From Chrysemys picta bellii (lineage: Eukaryota > Chordata > Testudines > Emydidae): DNA of 64,000 nucleotides. The notes under the pieces were generated by a model that worked only from the letters and a program-made list of their open reading frames with translations, was not told the DNA's origin and made no database searches. Location of the stretch: positions 15,672,824 to 15,736,823 of the forward strand of contig NC_088801.1 in NCBI RefSeq assembly GCF_011386835.1, read 5' to 3'. Position numbers and translations under genes: made by a program. Position 1 is the stretch's first letter. Every line of letters begins with the position of its first letter. Below are positions 24,101 to 39,100 of this stretch, one piece after another.

Positions 24101-27100
24101 ATAATTCTAATGACATCTCAGACATTCAAACTGGATCAGGATCAGAGAAGTCATTTGCTTTGCAAAGAAACAGACAGAAAGAGATAACACTAACCATTGT
24201 TATTGAGGACTACAGTGAACATTCCTTTTTTCCCGTTTCAGTTCCTAGGTGGCTTGGTAGTTAGATGACCCCTTTGAGACCATGGACACGGAAATAAGTG
24301 TGGCTGTTCAGGAGTATTAATGGTTCCTCTGGTGATCTACCACTAAAATAACCACTGTATGGACAATCCTAATATGTGTGCAGAAGGGACAAAGTGACCC
24401 TAAGTCAGCCACAGAAGTACCACTTTCAGAAGGTAGAATGTCTGGGAAATGACATCACACAATCAGCCAATCAGTGTTACCTGAAACAACCTGATGTCCT
24501 TCCTGGAAGTACAGTACTGCTTTTTGGAGGTGGTACTTCTGGTAATGAAAAGAAGCAAGATGTCAATTTTGAGGTTGTTTGGATGGACAAAATACCTAGC
24601 TTGCACACAGGCTTCCAACCACACCTTGCCTCAGAGCCTGGAGCTATCCAAAGTCTGTATGAAACCCCTGGGCTCAGTCCTGCAATGGTCTCACAGACAG
24701 AATCTACATTGACTTCAGCATTCTCAAGTCCCATTTTGGGTCATCGCTAATTGGTGACCTCAGTGTAGAGTTTGTAGCAAACTGGGCTCAGAAATATCAC
24801 CTCTTTCTCTTTAGGTGGTGGGAGAGGTGAGTCACATTAGATGTGCCAGAGAAGGTCTTTTCTGTCAGATTTTCAGTACTGATTTTTCATTACCACGTAA
24901 AGGGATTTCTAAAAATAACTTCTGTTAACATTAACTGAAAATTCAGCACTGCAAAAGAAGGGGTTTCACTGAAGAGAAGCAGAAATTCAATATTCCAGAG
25001 GTAGAAAGACCAAAAATTTCTATGTCTCACTAAGGTCCTTTCCCTCCCATTTGAAAACATCACAAAATAATTGTTTTATAGGCATAACTATCTGGTCACA
25101 TTAAGGTATCACTGACAGCCTGTTCACTGGAGACCTATAGATTTCTAACCCTGATACCATGCAAATCTAGAACTCAAACCCTGCCTCAGTTCCACTCTTG
25201 GGTGCTGAAACTTCTGGGGGAAAAAAAAATTAAAACTCTCTCCAGACATCTGTCTTTGTAGATGTGAATAATGCTCAGTCACAGTAACACCTTCTCTTTT
25301 GCCTTCCTCAAATTTGTATTAACTTGTAGCACAAGAATTAAATATATGTTGAAGAATATTTATTTACTCAGCTTTTTGTAAGTCACTTTTTAAGCAAGTT
25401 ACATGAAAGTCCCTGAGTTCTCTTATTTACAGAAAAACAAGTTTTTGCAACGGCATAGGATACCAATTGTGCTGGTGTCAAATGAGTTTACCCCTTGACC
25501 CCCAAGAACAACTCCCTATAATATAAATGTGCTCAATCATATGCACTAGCAAGTATACACACACACTCTCTCTCTCTCTGTCTATCCTCTACTCTCTGAA
25601 GAAGAGGTCACATTTTACATCAGCCATTAAAAAAAGAGATGCATCCATTAGTCTAACTGAAGGATAGTCCAGGAGCCCAGTTTTCAAATATAGGCACTTA
25701 AATGGAATGTTCAAATGACATATTGGGCATTGAAATTAGCACTTACTGCCTGTTTACCAACTAATACATACGGACCGATCTGAATGCTCAAATGCAGGAA
25801 TTCTGGACAACTTATTTAGAGGCTCATGCTTGCAAATTAGGTCTTGTGTGTATAACTATAAGTATCTTTGGAGATTTTCATTAAGCAGAAGACACTAGTT
25901 TAATGTATCCTGTCCTAGTGCTCATCAGGGATTACATTTTCAATACGCTGCATAAGGATTTAGCTGTGTACCCCTCCATTCATTTTAATAGGAGTCACAT
26001 TGTTAATTCCCTACACACAGTACTGATGGAAAATCTATCCCAAGACTGTAAATGATACGAGGCTGTAAATTCTGTATGCAAGTGGTATAATACAGGCATT
26101 AGACACATGGCTTCCATGTTTGTTAACCAGAATTTGAAACCCAGTCTGTGGGGCTCCAAGGGAGAATATATACCTGGGGTACTGAAAACATCAGGATGGA
26201 TCCCAGAGTCGGAGTGTCCTAACATGATTAAGGCAAGAAGGGGAGCTGTTTTATGACCATTTTACTGTGTTCCTCCATGAGGATATTGCAGTACGTAGTA
26301 TTATGTGCACTTCATGTGCATTTTACCAATGATAAAAGAGTTAGTAACCACTGAGATGTGAGAAAAACAAATATGGTTAATTAGAAATACAGGGACAAAT
26401 TATGTCTGCTCCAGAGTGGGTATATGGAGAGAGGAGATTGTGTGTAATGAGAACCCATACCTTAGCTCTCCTGCACATAACACTACAGCCTTAACACTAT
26501 AGCCCTCACTCCCTGGGCAAAAGTGGAGTGTGGCTAATGCTGATAGAGATATTGATCACTGCTGACATATTAGGGTGGGTTGGAGATGTGATCATGGCCT
26601 TGCTTCCCTCCCCATGCGCACACATCCTGTGCATGAGTAAGCAGAAAGAGGCTGGCTCTGAAAGAAACATAGCTACTTTATTTCTATAGGCATAGCATGG
26701 GCTGCCAGTGAGTGCATCTGTCCTCCCATAGTCTTTCCACTGACTTCGGTGGGCAGTGGATCAAGCCCATAATGTCTCCAGCCACTGGTGCTCCAGTATT
26801 TTATCTTCTCTCTGCTATTCCCAAAGCAGTTGGGCTCTAGAAGTCTTAACTGACTTCTAGGAAGTAGCTATGACTATCAGTGATAAAAGAAAAAATTATA
26901 CAAAAAAAAAACCCCTTACAATATCTCTGCTGATGTAAACAGGCCTGGCTCCATTGAAGCCAGTGGAGCTACTTGAGATTACACCAGGTGAAGATCTGGC
27001 CCCTCACATATAGCTATTGATAACTTGAACCATGTTTATATTGAAAAGCTCACAAAACAGGTTTTTATTAGACAAGACAGAAAACAGCATCTTCCTGATA

Positions 27101-30100
27101 ACAAAGCTTTTAGTTTACCAACTCAAAAGCTGTGTTATAAGGAAAGTGATATTTTCCCTACACTCCCTCCCTCCCCCCTCACATATATTTTACAACTGAA
27201 AATACAGAAATAAATCCTCTCTTTATACCCCCATTTAGCTACTTTTATTATTTTTAGTAACCCTAAATAGATACTTACATTATTAACAGAACAGCATACT
27301 GGTTTCGATCTGTGAAATCCTTTGGAAATGACAACTGTAAAGGAAGTTCTTTTAAGAAAAAAGCAAACCATTAAAGGCGGGTAGTTACACAGATGCAAAC
27401 TAGTAAGATTTGAAGAAAGTTTTTTCTGTGTTAAAGGAACATTTTGCTAAAATTACCATAATCCTCAATGTGAAGCATTTTAATTTCTGTCCGGAAAATC
27501 TTTTTCTTTAAAATAGTTTCTTTCAACACAGCATTATTTTCCAATATGTAAAATTCTGTCGGAAACAAACAGGAGGAATCAGGGTGGAAAAGATACAATG
27601 AATCACCATACAAGAGAGAAATCAAGATACCAATAATTAAAGAAAAATAGACAGATATACAATGTTAAACCTTTTTATAGTTTCTTTCTTTAAACAAGTT
27701 TGTAAACAAGTTGTAATGTACCTACTTTGGAACTCAAAAGCCAAACTACCAGTTTACTTCACAATGTGCAAGGGAGTATTAATACTTTTCTCTTCTCTGT
27801 TCTGGCTTCAACAAGCTTTGTCTCCATTAAATATCAGGGGCTAAATTTTGCCTTGTGGTGCATGGCAGGTGGTAGGAGGAAAGAGCAAGTTTCTAACCTT
27901 CATTACCCACTCTATTTAGGTCCCAGGCACAATGCAGATATTAGATATTAGCATACCTGATACATAATGGGAGTGTGGATGGTTGTACAGGAGATGCTAC
28001 TGTGCCGAGCAGTGTTCTGTGTTTACAAGAAGGCAGGCATACAGTCCCTGCCAAAATGGATGCCTGACAATAAGCAGTGGACTAGGACTGAGAGAGCACA
28101 TGATGCACCTATCACCAGCAGGAGTCAGGAGCTTGCTATCCTTAGCACCTGTCTGTCCAGTGCAAGAAAATGACCCAGAACACCTTTCCTTGGTCATTAC
28201 CTTTCTGTATTCCTCCCTCTCCCACACTTCTGTGAGGAGCCAGGACACAATTTGGCTTAAAAGCCAAAGCCAGATTTGAAACAACTCTTTTGCATCCTAC
28301 TGCTCTTTTTTATCCTCCAATCTCACTCTCTTAATGTGGATGTTTGAAATCATATATCCTCATTTAGGGCAACAGGGGATAATCTAACTAGAATGTTAAT
28401 TCTGGGCAGTCAACCAAAATGTTATAATTATAGTGTTAGGATATAATAATTTGAAGTAATCTTTAATCACACTCTTATTCTTTTATTAATAGAGGGGGAT
28501 TATCTAATCTTGCACTGAAACATTACAAATAATGTATCTCATTATTGGGTTTTGTTGTTGTTGTTAATGGTAAGCACTCTCTCTCTAGACCTACTGCCTT
28601 GTCTTCTTTCCATAATGTTCTACATCAATCCCACTCACATTTATGCTTTGCTTCCTCACAAATGGGAATTTTAGAAACAAATCACAAAGAGCCAAATTCT
28701 GCTCTCATAAATACTGAGCAGCTCCACTGAAGTTAATGAATTTACACTGAGTGATATACTTAGCCCCTGGATCACTTTTAGGGTTTCTGCAGTATAGAGT
28801 TTGACAACTACAATAAACAGTAATATTGAAAATATGAAGGAGAAAGGGCAGTTGTCAGCTTTTCCTTAATTAAGTGGATTAGTATAGTTATCAACATGCT
28901 GTAACTCTATTATGTATTTGAAAGGTCTGATCAGTATGACATTTTGAAGATGTAGGGCCAGATCCTCTGCAGTGGCAGAGCTGTGCTTGGCCCAGACTAG
29001 AGGAGGGTGGACAAAGATGGCTTCATGCCACCTTTGTAACCCTGGGATCTGGGAAATAACGTGCAGCGGCCTGGACCTCCAGCACAAGTTTAGAACATCT
29101 TGAGGCTGGTTTAATTAGTGCCAGGTGCCTGTGCTGTATATTGCCAGGGTGGAGGAATGCAGGGTGGGACTGGAAGGGCTGGCAATAATTGCTGCTATGG
29201 TGGGGGAGGGATAGCTCAGTGGTTTGAGCATTGGCCTGCTAAACCCAGGGGTGGGAGTTCAATCCTTGAGGGGGCCACTTAGGGATCTGGGGCAAAATCA
29301 GTACTTGGTCCTGCTAGTGAAGGCAGGGGGCTGGACTTGATGACCTTTCAGGGTCCCTTCCAGTTCTAGGAGATAGGATATCTCCATATATTATTACCTG
29401 ATGTCTGTGGCTGGTATGCATTGTCAGAGCAGCAAAACAGCCAGGGAGCAGCATAGGTCCACAGCAGACAGCATAATTAGCAAAATTTGAAATGTAGAGG
29501 TAATGGACCTGATCTCACAAAACTCAATTCTTGGAATTCCTATTTAAAATATCAGTGAAGGCACTTTGGATTTGCCTTATACTAAGAGCAGTACTTGGTT
29601 CATTGTATGTAAGTTAAATTTGATGATCAGCCCTTGGAGGTCTGTACTTTAATCCAGAATAATTGGATTATAACTTTAAAAAACATTTTTAAGACTACAG
29701 AAGACATGCCATAATAGAAACATAATTTACATAGTGAGTGAAAGGGATGAAGAACATCCTGCCACCTAATTAACTCAAGTGTAAATAGTAGATGAAAGAT
29801 ATGCATCTAGCCTAACATGTATCTGAGAAATCCTGGGAATGTTCTAGTCACTTGATTAATTTTTTCTCTTATCACTTCCAGCCATGTTTATTGCTAGAAT
29901 GTAATTAAGACAGGTTTATGGAAATGAATTGCATACTTTTTTTTTCTTTTACTTATGTTAAAACAAAGATTATAATAAGGAATTCCTGTGGAATGGTGCT
30001 TACTTACTTCCAGGGTTACTTGTAGTGTGCACGCTAACAACTGGAACGCCTGGTCCTAATTTTGTAGAGGGAGAAAAGTACAAAACATAATTAAAGTAGA

Positions 30101-33100
30101 AACTGTTTATGAGCTGCTCTGAACTTCAACAAATAGCAAAGATTGCAGTATTCGAAGGAAGGTGAACACAGAGATGACAATAATCACTTTCTGATGCAAA
30201 TCTACAAAAGCGCAGTAAAAATATCATATAATTCCAAATAGTCCCATAATCAAGAAACTCTTTTGGTATCCACTTTCTAAGTATCACAGCTAAATATAGG
30301 TTTAACATATTAAAGTATTATTTACTATATTGCAGTAGTGCCCAATGTCAGAAAGCACCAGGACGAGTACCCCATTTTAGTAGATGCTGTATAAACACGC
30401 AGGAAGACATGGGACCAAATTCTGCTGTCCATTAGCCTGGTGTGGAACTCAAGCAGTTCACTGACTTAAATTACTCATGATCTTGAGTGGTGTCATTGAC
30501 AGCAGAATCTGATCTGCAATCCCTTCTCTGAAGAATTTACAGTTTAAAAAGACAAAGAAATAAAAAGGGTGAAAAGGGGGCAATGGTTTTAACCACTACA
30601 CATGGCATATTTGTCTAAAAAATACATTCTGAAACAGGAAAGAGACAAAAAAGAAGGTAAGAAGGTCTTGTGTTAAGGAGTGGAACTCAGGAGATCTAGG
30701 TTCTCTTTTTGTATTTGCTAATAACTTCCTGCAGGACTTTGGGCAATTTACTAAAAAAGTGCAACCAACCAACCAAAAATTCAGGAAAGAATCTAAATGT
30801 TTAGTACTGATGTTTTTAAAATAAAGCATTTCGATTTTTTCATTTGAAATGACTTTTACTTTCAAAATTTATTTCCATTTTATTTAAAAATTAAAAAACC
30901 TTTTAAAGAGCTCTAAAAACCAAAATGTTTTGTTTGACCTGAAATTATTATTAATTATTATTATTATTTTACGTTTCAGTTTTCCAAAAAATAGAAACAA
31001 TTTCACTTTGGTTTGACCTAAATGATTATTTCCCCCCGTTTTTCTGGTACTGCAAGTGAACAAAAAAACAGTTTTTTTTCCATCACTCATCAAGGAGCAC
31101 CACAGGAAAGTTTATAAACAAATAAACACAAAGAAAGTCTGACAGGATACCAGTTCAACACTAGTTCTAGCAAACTGGGAATTAATTCTTCACTCAAGTC
31201 TCTCGAGGTGCTCGGGAGATGAAAAGGGATGGGATAATGAGACAGTGCTACTGACTGAGGGCAAACAGGACGTAGAAGTTAGACTATAAAAAGTGCTCAC
31301 AGGCGAACAGAAGGCGAAAGAACTGAAGCTTGTAAGGATCAAGTTAACCCAGCAGCCTCCAAAGAGTTTAGCAGAGATGTGTTTTTGTTGCAGTTTTAGC
31401 AGGGCCTTTTGTTTGTTTTAAAATGTGTGTATTTGTTGGTTTACCTCAAACTCTTGTAAGTAAACAAGAGAAAAGCTTCTGTTGCTGGACTGTGCTGCTG
31501 ACTCTGACATCTTAGCAATGTTGTGCCCCCTTTAGAGTCATTTTTGCATTACTCTAGCGGTCCCATGGGGCCATACTGCTGCCATAACTGGGCTGCTGGA
31601 GATTCCCAGGTGGAGTAGAAAAGACTGTACTCCATCCTCACACAGGCATTATGCTGGGGATATACCTAGAGAAGAGGCATGTGTGATCCCAAGCTGGTAG
31701 CTCTAATTTATATTGGGGATAGGGAAAAATAAAGGGGGTGTGCAGCATCTCTGCACCCCCATAGCCGCGTTGGGGCTTGCACCAAGTGCAGGGTCATGCT
31801 CAAGGTTTGAGCTCATAGGGGCTGATATTCAGATATGCGAAGCATCCACAGATCCCATCAACTTCCAGTAGAGATATGGGATCTCTCTATCTCTAAAAGT
31901 CAGACCCCTAATGACCAGTCCTATTGCTAATATAGTGAATTTCAAAGCTGGGAGAAGGATTAAGGTCATTCTCATTTCAAATGTACAAATAAATAATTCC
32001 ACATTAAATACATTTTACTAAAACATAATAAGAACAAAAGCTACAGAGCCCAGCACCTCCTTGCACCTTGCAGTGGTTCAGTACTGACTCAGAAGTAAGA
32101 AACCCCTTGCTGACTTGCCCATACCACTTCCTGCAGCACCCAGGGATTGCCTAGGTCGTCTCCCAATCAAGAACTAATCAGGGAGAACCCTGTTTAAACC
32201 ATGTTTTCTCTGTATTGCTTTTATCTTAAGAATACGATAGGCCTTCACAAAAAGAACTGGGTGGTAACTTCTAACTGTTGACAATTACTCTAGTATCGGT
32301 TTCTGAGGAGAAAGAAAACAAGTGTGCTTGGGCATCCTGTCTCTGTTGAGAATAACACAGTGAAGACAGGGAACTCTGCATCCTGGAAATACCCTGGCCA
32401 GCGGGAGTAAGACATGGGTCTCTACCCAAGAAAGGCAATGGGTGGGGAGCTGGAAACCTGAGAGTGAATGCCCTTGCTAGACCACTGAGGGGAAACACAA
32501 GTGCAGTTGTCCTGAACGATGACTATGTGTGTTTATTTATTTACAGGTGTCTTTATGAAAATATCCCTTATTTTAGTCACTATACATTTTTCCTATTTTT
32601 ATTAAAATTGTCTATTTTCAAACTCAATGGATTTGTGTGTGTGTGTGAAACAGAAATACACAGTTGCAGAGAGAAGTAGATGTACATGCAAAGAAGTGGA
32701 CTGTTCAAATGTGGTGTTAGATGGCTATATTCCATCATTTTCTACCTGCTGCTAGATGGGCAGCAAAACAGATGCTCATAAAAATGTAGGCCACAACTAG
32801 GGTGGCCAACTGTCTAATCACACAAACCCAAACACCCCTTGCCCCACCCCTGCCCGAGGCCCCGCTCGCTCATTCCATCCCCCCTCCCTCCATCGCTCGC
32901 ACTCCCCCACCCTCACTCACTTTCACTGGGCTGGGGCAGGGGGTTGCAGTGCGGGAGGGGATGCAGGCCCTGGGCTGGGGCTGAGGGGTTTGGAATGTGG
33001 GACGGGGCTCCAGGCTGAGCCTGGGGCAGGGGGTTGAGGTTCAGGGGGCACGGGGTGTGGTTTCTGGGAGGGAGTTTGGGCTGGGGTAGAGGTGCAGGAG

Positions 33101-36100
33101 GGGGTATGGGCTCTAGGAGGGAGTTTGTGTGCAGGATGGGGCTTCGGGCTGGGGCAGGGACTTGGGGTGCAGGAGGGGGTGAGGGGTGCAGGCTCCGGCC
33201 AGGCGGTGCTTACCTCAGTCAGTGGCACAGCAGGGCTAAGGCAAGCTCCCTACCTGCCCTGGTCCTGCATCGCTCCCGGAAGTGGTTGCCACATCCCTGC
33301 AGTCCGTGGGGGAAGCCACAGGGCTCCGTGCCCTGCCCCCGTCTCAAGTGCAGCCAATGGGAGCTGCGGAGGCAGTGTCTGCAGGCAGGGGCAGCGTGCA
33401 GAGCCTCTTGCCTCCCCCAAGGGTCAGAGGAACATGCTGGCTGCTTCTGGGAGCAGTGCGGAGTCAGGGAAGGTAGGGAACCTGCCTTAGCCCCGCTGCG
33501 CCGCCGGACTTTTTGTGGCCTAAAATGTCCTGGTTTGGCTTCAATAGCCTCTGGGAGATAAAGCCCGATTCTGGGAGACTCCCAGAGAAACCAGGACGGT
33601 TGGCAAACGTAGCTCCAACCTGCTATTAATTACAGGATTGGGGGCCTACCAGTGCCTGTCACTAGCTTATAATAATACATGTTCTGTTTGTCTCATCTCC
33701 TTTCCATCACCCTTGCCTACTGCTTCTTTACATCTATTGCAGAGTCTTGTCTGGCTCTAGATTGTAAAACTCTCAGGGCAGCGGTTGTCTCTTACTCTGT
33801 GTTGGTATAATGCCGAATACAATGGGGCCTGAATACAAGTTGGAGCCATTTGCTCTACTGGAATACAGCTAATAATAAATACACAAGTGCAGTTCTTTGA
33901 CATTCCGTTGATAAAAAGAGCTGTTTACGTGGACTGAACAAGACCATACTTTTGGTAAATACATTAATGTCTAAACACACCTACATAGTAATACATTAAT
34001 ATTTATATAAAGCAAGTCTTTAGTTATGATCTGGAATTAATTGCATCGGATCAATCCAAACACCTATATATACTGCAAAGACTAATTTATTTGTCCAAAT
34101 AACTATTGTTAGGAATTACAATAGTGTCACTTTAAAATTTCACATGTCCAGCACAGTCCCTGCCCTGTAGTGTGAATTTTAATGACTGAAAAATAAAATT
34201 AACAACAACAACAACAATAATACTAATAAACAATCCATTCCTTCCTAAAAGGATACAAAGAGTTTTAAAAGGCCAGGAGCGCAGGAGCTACTAATTATAC
34301 ATTTTTACAAAAATGATCTTAGGCTCCATAACTCCAATGAGCTCTGCACAGGGGAAGCCTGTGCCTGTATGAACCTAGCAATTGAGCTTGTTGCTAGATT
34401 AGGGTCTAAATCACCCCAACCAGAAGATGATGTTAATATAGGATATACACAAATAAAGCACTATAAATAATTTTTATTGTGAACAATATATTTGACTTAC
34501 CTTTACAATGTAGTAAAAAATGCTTGTTCATAGGACTAAACTTTGCACTGAAGTATGTGCACTGATCTTTCATGAAGTTGCATGAAAGACACTGGCGGTT
34601 CAGTAATCCAACAGTTGATACACTGAGAACAAAATTAGTTATAAACATCAGAAAAGTTTTATTTGATAATATAACAAACTCATTAAGTGATGCCAAAGGC
34701 CCACCAGACAATAGTTTTTATTCTGATCTCCACTCTTCCCTTGCTAATTTTTTTTGCTTGTATTGTCCCAAATATGACATGCTGTTGGTTGTTCCATTAA
34801 GCTACAACCCTGCAAGCTGTTTTGTGAGGGAGGTCTTCTAAACCTACATGAAACAGCTTACAGGACAGAGACCTTAATTATTAAAGGTATCCTTGAGTGA
34901 GAATAAAAGTAAAAAAATAATGAGAATTAGGGAACTGTAGCTTTTAGAAATGTCTTTTCTGCATGGGTGAGGGAGTCTGCCCACAAATTTTAGACTGAAG
35001 GGTTGGAGCCTTTGTAAATATAATTTTAGCCACATTGAGAAAGCTTTCTACACAGCATACCAGTCTGAAGAATACACGTGTATTACACCATTGCATTTAG
35101 AGTTTACCTAATTTTTAATTTTATATTATATTCACATAAATATGATTGGCAATTTTTGAGCATAAAGTGAATTCTCTTTAGTAATGAGCAGGTTGATTCC
35201 GCACTCCTTGCACTTTCTGCAGTCATTTATCTCTGTGCCAAAGTGAGTGTGAAACCTTATCACTCAGATTTGGTAGTAAAGATCATCAAAACTTTGGGGG
35301 ATTTTTTTTTCTCAAATCCCATCCTTTTCGGTTTTTCCTCAAAACCTGAAATCTTGACATTTCATTGCATTTTTCAAATGGCAAAAATTTCAACCAGCTC
35401 TCTGGTTATTTTGAAAATAAAAGTTAAATATTTTAAAATATTATTAGATTTTTTTCAAAATGCAATGTTTTTGTGAAATTTGAAATACAAATATACAGGA
35501 AAAATATTAACAAAAATTTAAGTTTGCTTGGCAGCATTTTACACCTACATTGCACTCATTTTGCTCAGGTGCAGATAACTAACCATGCTGCGAGACAGCA
35601 GGAGGTCAGGCACACAGAATCTCTTTCTAGTTTATAGGGCTATTGTAAATTTCCCTCTGAGTATTACTTACCTATGTAGCTGTCTTCCTCTTGGGGAATC
35701 TTCAGTGCTTAAAAAATAACTGCCCAAGAAAAACAAATACAATTAAACTCACTTCTGAAAACTCTCTGATCCATATAATGTTAGTAAGAACTTTCAACAT
35801 GAAACCCAAATCCATGCAAAGCCCATTATGGGTGAAGTTTTTTGCACTTTTTTTGTGTGAAATGTTTCGCAAACTCATGTTGGTTCCGCTGAATTGTTTC
35901 AGTAAAAAATTTTTTTTAAAGTCAAAACATTTCCATTTTTCAGTTCAAAATGACTTTTTGTTTCAAATTTTCCTTTAATATTATTTGAAAAAATAATTTA
36001 AAAGGTCTAAAAAATGCTGGAACTCAAAACTGACTCATTTCAATTCAGATCAAACAAAATGTTTCCCCCTGATCTTTTCGCATCACTGAACATTTCAAAA

Positions 36101-39100
36101 AATGTTTTCAGTTTGAACCAAAGTATTTTTTGGTTTTCTAAATTTCTAGTGAGCCCCGAAACATCCATTATTCACCCAGCTCAAATTACAGATGTGCAGA
36201 CAGCTTTACATACCTGGGCTGATGTATGTTTTCATATCAAAACAATACTGAACTCTCAGGGGCACATTATGGCTGCCTCTGTGTGGTATCTAAAGAGAGC
36301 TTTTCTTTTCAAAAGCCATAGCTGGATCTGTCCATAACTGCATCCCCCAGTAACCCTGGAGGCAAGGGTACTGATTCTAATCTCACACAGGCTCCACCAC
36401 TGCTGCTGAAACGCTTTTGACTTCAGTGGAGATCAGAGTCAAGCACATTATATTTATTTCTGCCTTATACAGATATAAATAAGGCCTGTTCCAAAGCCGG
36501 TAATAGTCAGCTAGACTCATTCCATTGACTTCAATGTATTTTGTATCAGGCCCATACTGTCTCCAGGCACTACCATTCAGTCAGCGCACTTCCTTCCTTT
36601 TGTAGGAACCTTAATATAGTCCCTGGTTTGGTTTTGAACAGGTTTTATTAATAAATTGGTTGAACCTCAATGATTTTGGCTGAGTTCCCCTCTATTTTCT
36701 GATTTCAGTTTTTGTATCTGTTTGAACAAAGAACATCAAAGTGAAGCTTGGAAGGTTGGAATGCCTGCACATTGAAACCAAAGAAAAGGTATAAAACCCC
36801 TGTGAACTCAAACCTCTGAGTTTTATCAGGTCTAATAATATTGCCAGGTTTTTTTAACTTGGATTCCGGAGGGCAGGGCAGGAGGGTTGGAAAGGTTATT
36901 TTCTCCATGCTGTAGTTTAATTCCTTTTATTGAATCAACAGAGTGAGTCAGTAGATGGCATAGCATATCTCCATTAGTTATTCGAAAAAGATACTTGCAT
37001 TACCTTGGCAGATCAAATGTATGAAACTGCTCTTTGTACTATGATTATAATTTATGGCAGTGCTTTGCAAATGAAAAAAAATATTATTACTTAATTGTAT
37101 ATACACTATTTCCAGTTAAATGGAGTCTATCTCAATAATTCACAGATATTTTGCCTTTGCAGACAAAGAACACTAATACTCACATCTTTTGAGTATTTTC
37201 ATCATATGCCAGGATTTTGATAACTTCCCAGTTTCCTGATGTCAGGTGTCTCACACTGATTTGTTCAGTTTTAGCCTGCAGAGAAACGGTAAGTATTGAC
37301 TTTCATCTTACTACTTACGTTTTTCTTTACTTAACATGATTGTCAGCGCACATCATTACTGATTTACAGCATTTTAATCCTTTAATGTACAACATAACTC
37401 ACTGAAATCACAAAACCCACATGCACTGAAAGGCATTGACAGTAAGGATCCTTTCTCCCTCAATAGATTAACTTTTCCCAAGGTAGTAAAATCATGTCAG
37501 TTTCTATTGCAATATTTTTTCAATTAACCATACACAATATCGACGATAGAGGTTCTATATTTTATCTAGTTTGGCATATCTTTAATTTTGGTGCAAGTTT
37601 GATTTCAGCTAGAGGCTATCACAATACATGCTGAAATTTTCATTATATTAAAAAAAAACCATTAAACTAACAAATAAGTGTTTTTCTTCCAGAAACGAGA
37701 ATAAAGGTGCAAAAGGTCAAAGCCAGATCCTTAGTGCAGCAATTCACAGCAGCTGAGGATATGACCCCAAAGCTTCAAGGAGCTAAACATAAATAAATAT
37801 CACCTGTGTTTCTTCAAGATTTGGTTGTCCTTTACTTGCTGGAGTGGCACAAAGAGGCTTAGCCTGACCCTATGCATTCAAAGTGCTGTACAAACATTAG
37901 CCATTTACAGCTGAAAATTTACTGTATGCTTGTACAGAGCAGAGCACAATGGGACCCAGACCTTGTCTAGACCTCTAGGCATTAACACAATACAAATAAA
38001 CAACACCAACACTACCACCATCCTGTGAGGTAGGCAGATACACATTTTAATCCCCTTTGTTGCTAACCTAGTAGGAGTCAAGGCAGAGCTGAATGTGGTC
38101 CCTAGTATCCACCTGTGTTATTTGCCATTTAAACTATCAGACGCTAAACTTCCAGCCATTAGAATTACGGTGTCTTGACCACTGAGAAAATAAAAAAAAA
38201 AAACTTCTTGGGAAAGAATTGTACGGAGAGTGTAAGGTATTACAGTAATTCCCAGAGGATCCATCTGAGGTCAGGGCCACATAGTGCTAGGTGCTGTACG
38301 TATCTATATTAAGAAATATTCCATTAAAATGGGGTACTGATATTAGTTGGGGCATCTAGAACTATTGAAATGAGTGAGTGAGTGAGTGTTTTCTGTCTGC
38401 TTAGATGGTAGAGGCTAGAGGACTTTTCATTTATAACAAAGTTTCATCCATGGCAGCACTGAAGGGAATTTTAAAGTTCTGAAATCACAGATTCCAAAAT
38501 AAGCTATGGTTTATATTGCTGATACGTATTAAACAATATGGCTGTTTTTCAAGGTTACAGCTGTAATACATAATTTATCATGCTTGCTGGCAATTTTTGC
38601 CCCAAACCATTTAAATTACTTTTAAATTCTCATACTATGGTAGAAAATACGAACAACTGTATATTTGTACATTTTTTGGGGAAAAAAACTAAGAATTTCC
38701 AATAGATATATCACTGGTTCAGTCCAATTTTTTAATTAATTTCTTTTCAATATGATATAAATTACTAAAGGTATTTGGGAACATAACACAGATTGAGCAC
38801 TTTACATGCAACAAGTACATAAATTGACAGGCTTTAACACTTTTTAAAACAGTGCCCCAGAGAGATTAAATTAGATGCTTTTGATAACCTGATTTGGGTT
38901 ATGTAATTCACATTTTGTGTAATATCTTTTCTAAAACTTAGCATTAATAAGGTTGATTTAAGATGTTCTAAGCAAAACCATCATATCTCACTAACTGTGC
39001 TTCATTTGGATAATCAAACCCCAATGATTAACTGAAACAGAAGTGCATTGATCATTAAAGTTTAATTCTGTGTTATTAGACTTTTATGCTGGGGGCAATA

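Larger units (their letters stand above)
15939..27278 (-). other. DPP10: DPP10 intron, 11.3 kb (largest in window)
   Basis: Holds the foldback array at 17.8-18.5 kb, a hairpin at 18650, a TIR element at 19517, an LTR-like repeat at 20450 and a G run at 23830. The stretch 24000-26900 shows no gene or named repeat. A copy of the short GGCCTGGCTCCATTGAAG family lies at about 26940-27003. Confidence 0.9.
30056..34500 (-). other. DPP10: DPP10 intron, 4.4 kb
   Basis: Holds the foldback at 30411, an AT-rich GAAAA/TTTTC stretch at 30760-31090, the GC-rich TIR element at 32798-33611 and an L2/MIR-tail-like stretch at 33745-33877. Confidence 0.9.

Noticed and set aside
24376..24750. 124-codon + strand frame
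   Set aside because: No domain, no conserved motif and no splice context that I can recognise; inside the large DPP10 intron.
29202..29275. Functional tRNA gene
   Set aside because: The A and B boxes are tRNA-like, but the sequence continues into a SINE body and does not fold as a full tRNA; a second dispersed copy exists at 48218.
33034..33561. 175-codon + strand frame and overlapping frames
   Set aside because: Entirely inside the G-rich DNA transposon at 32798-33611.
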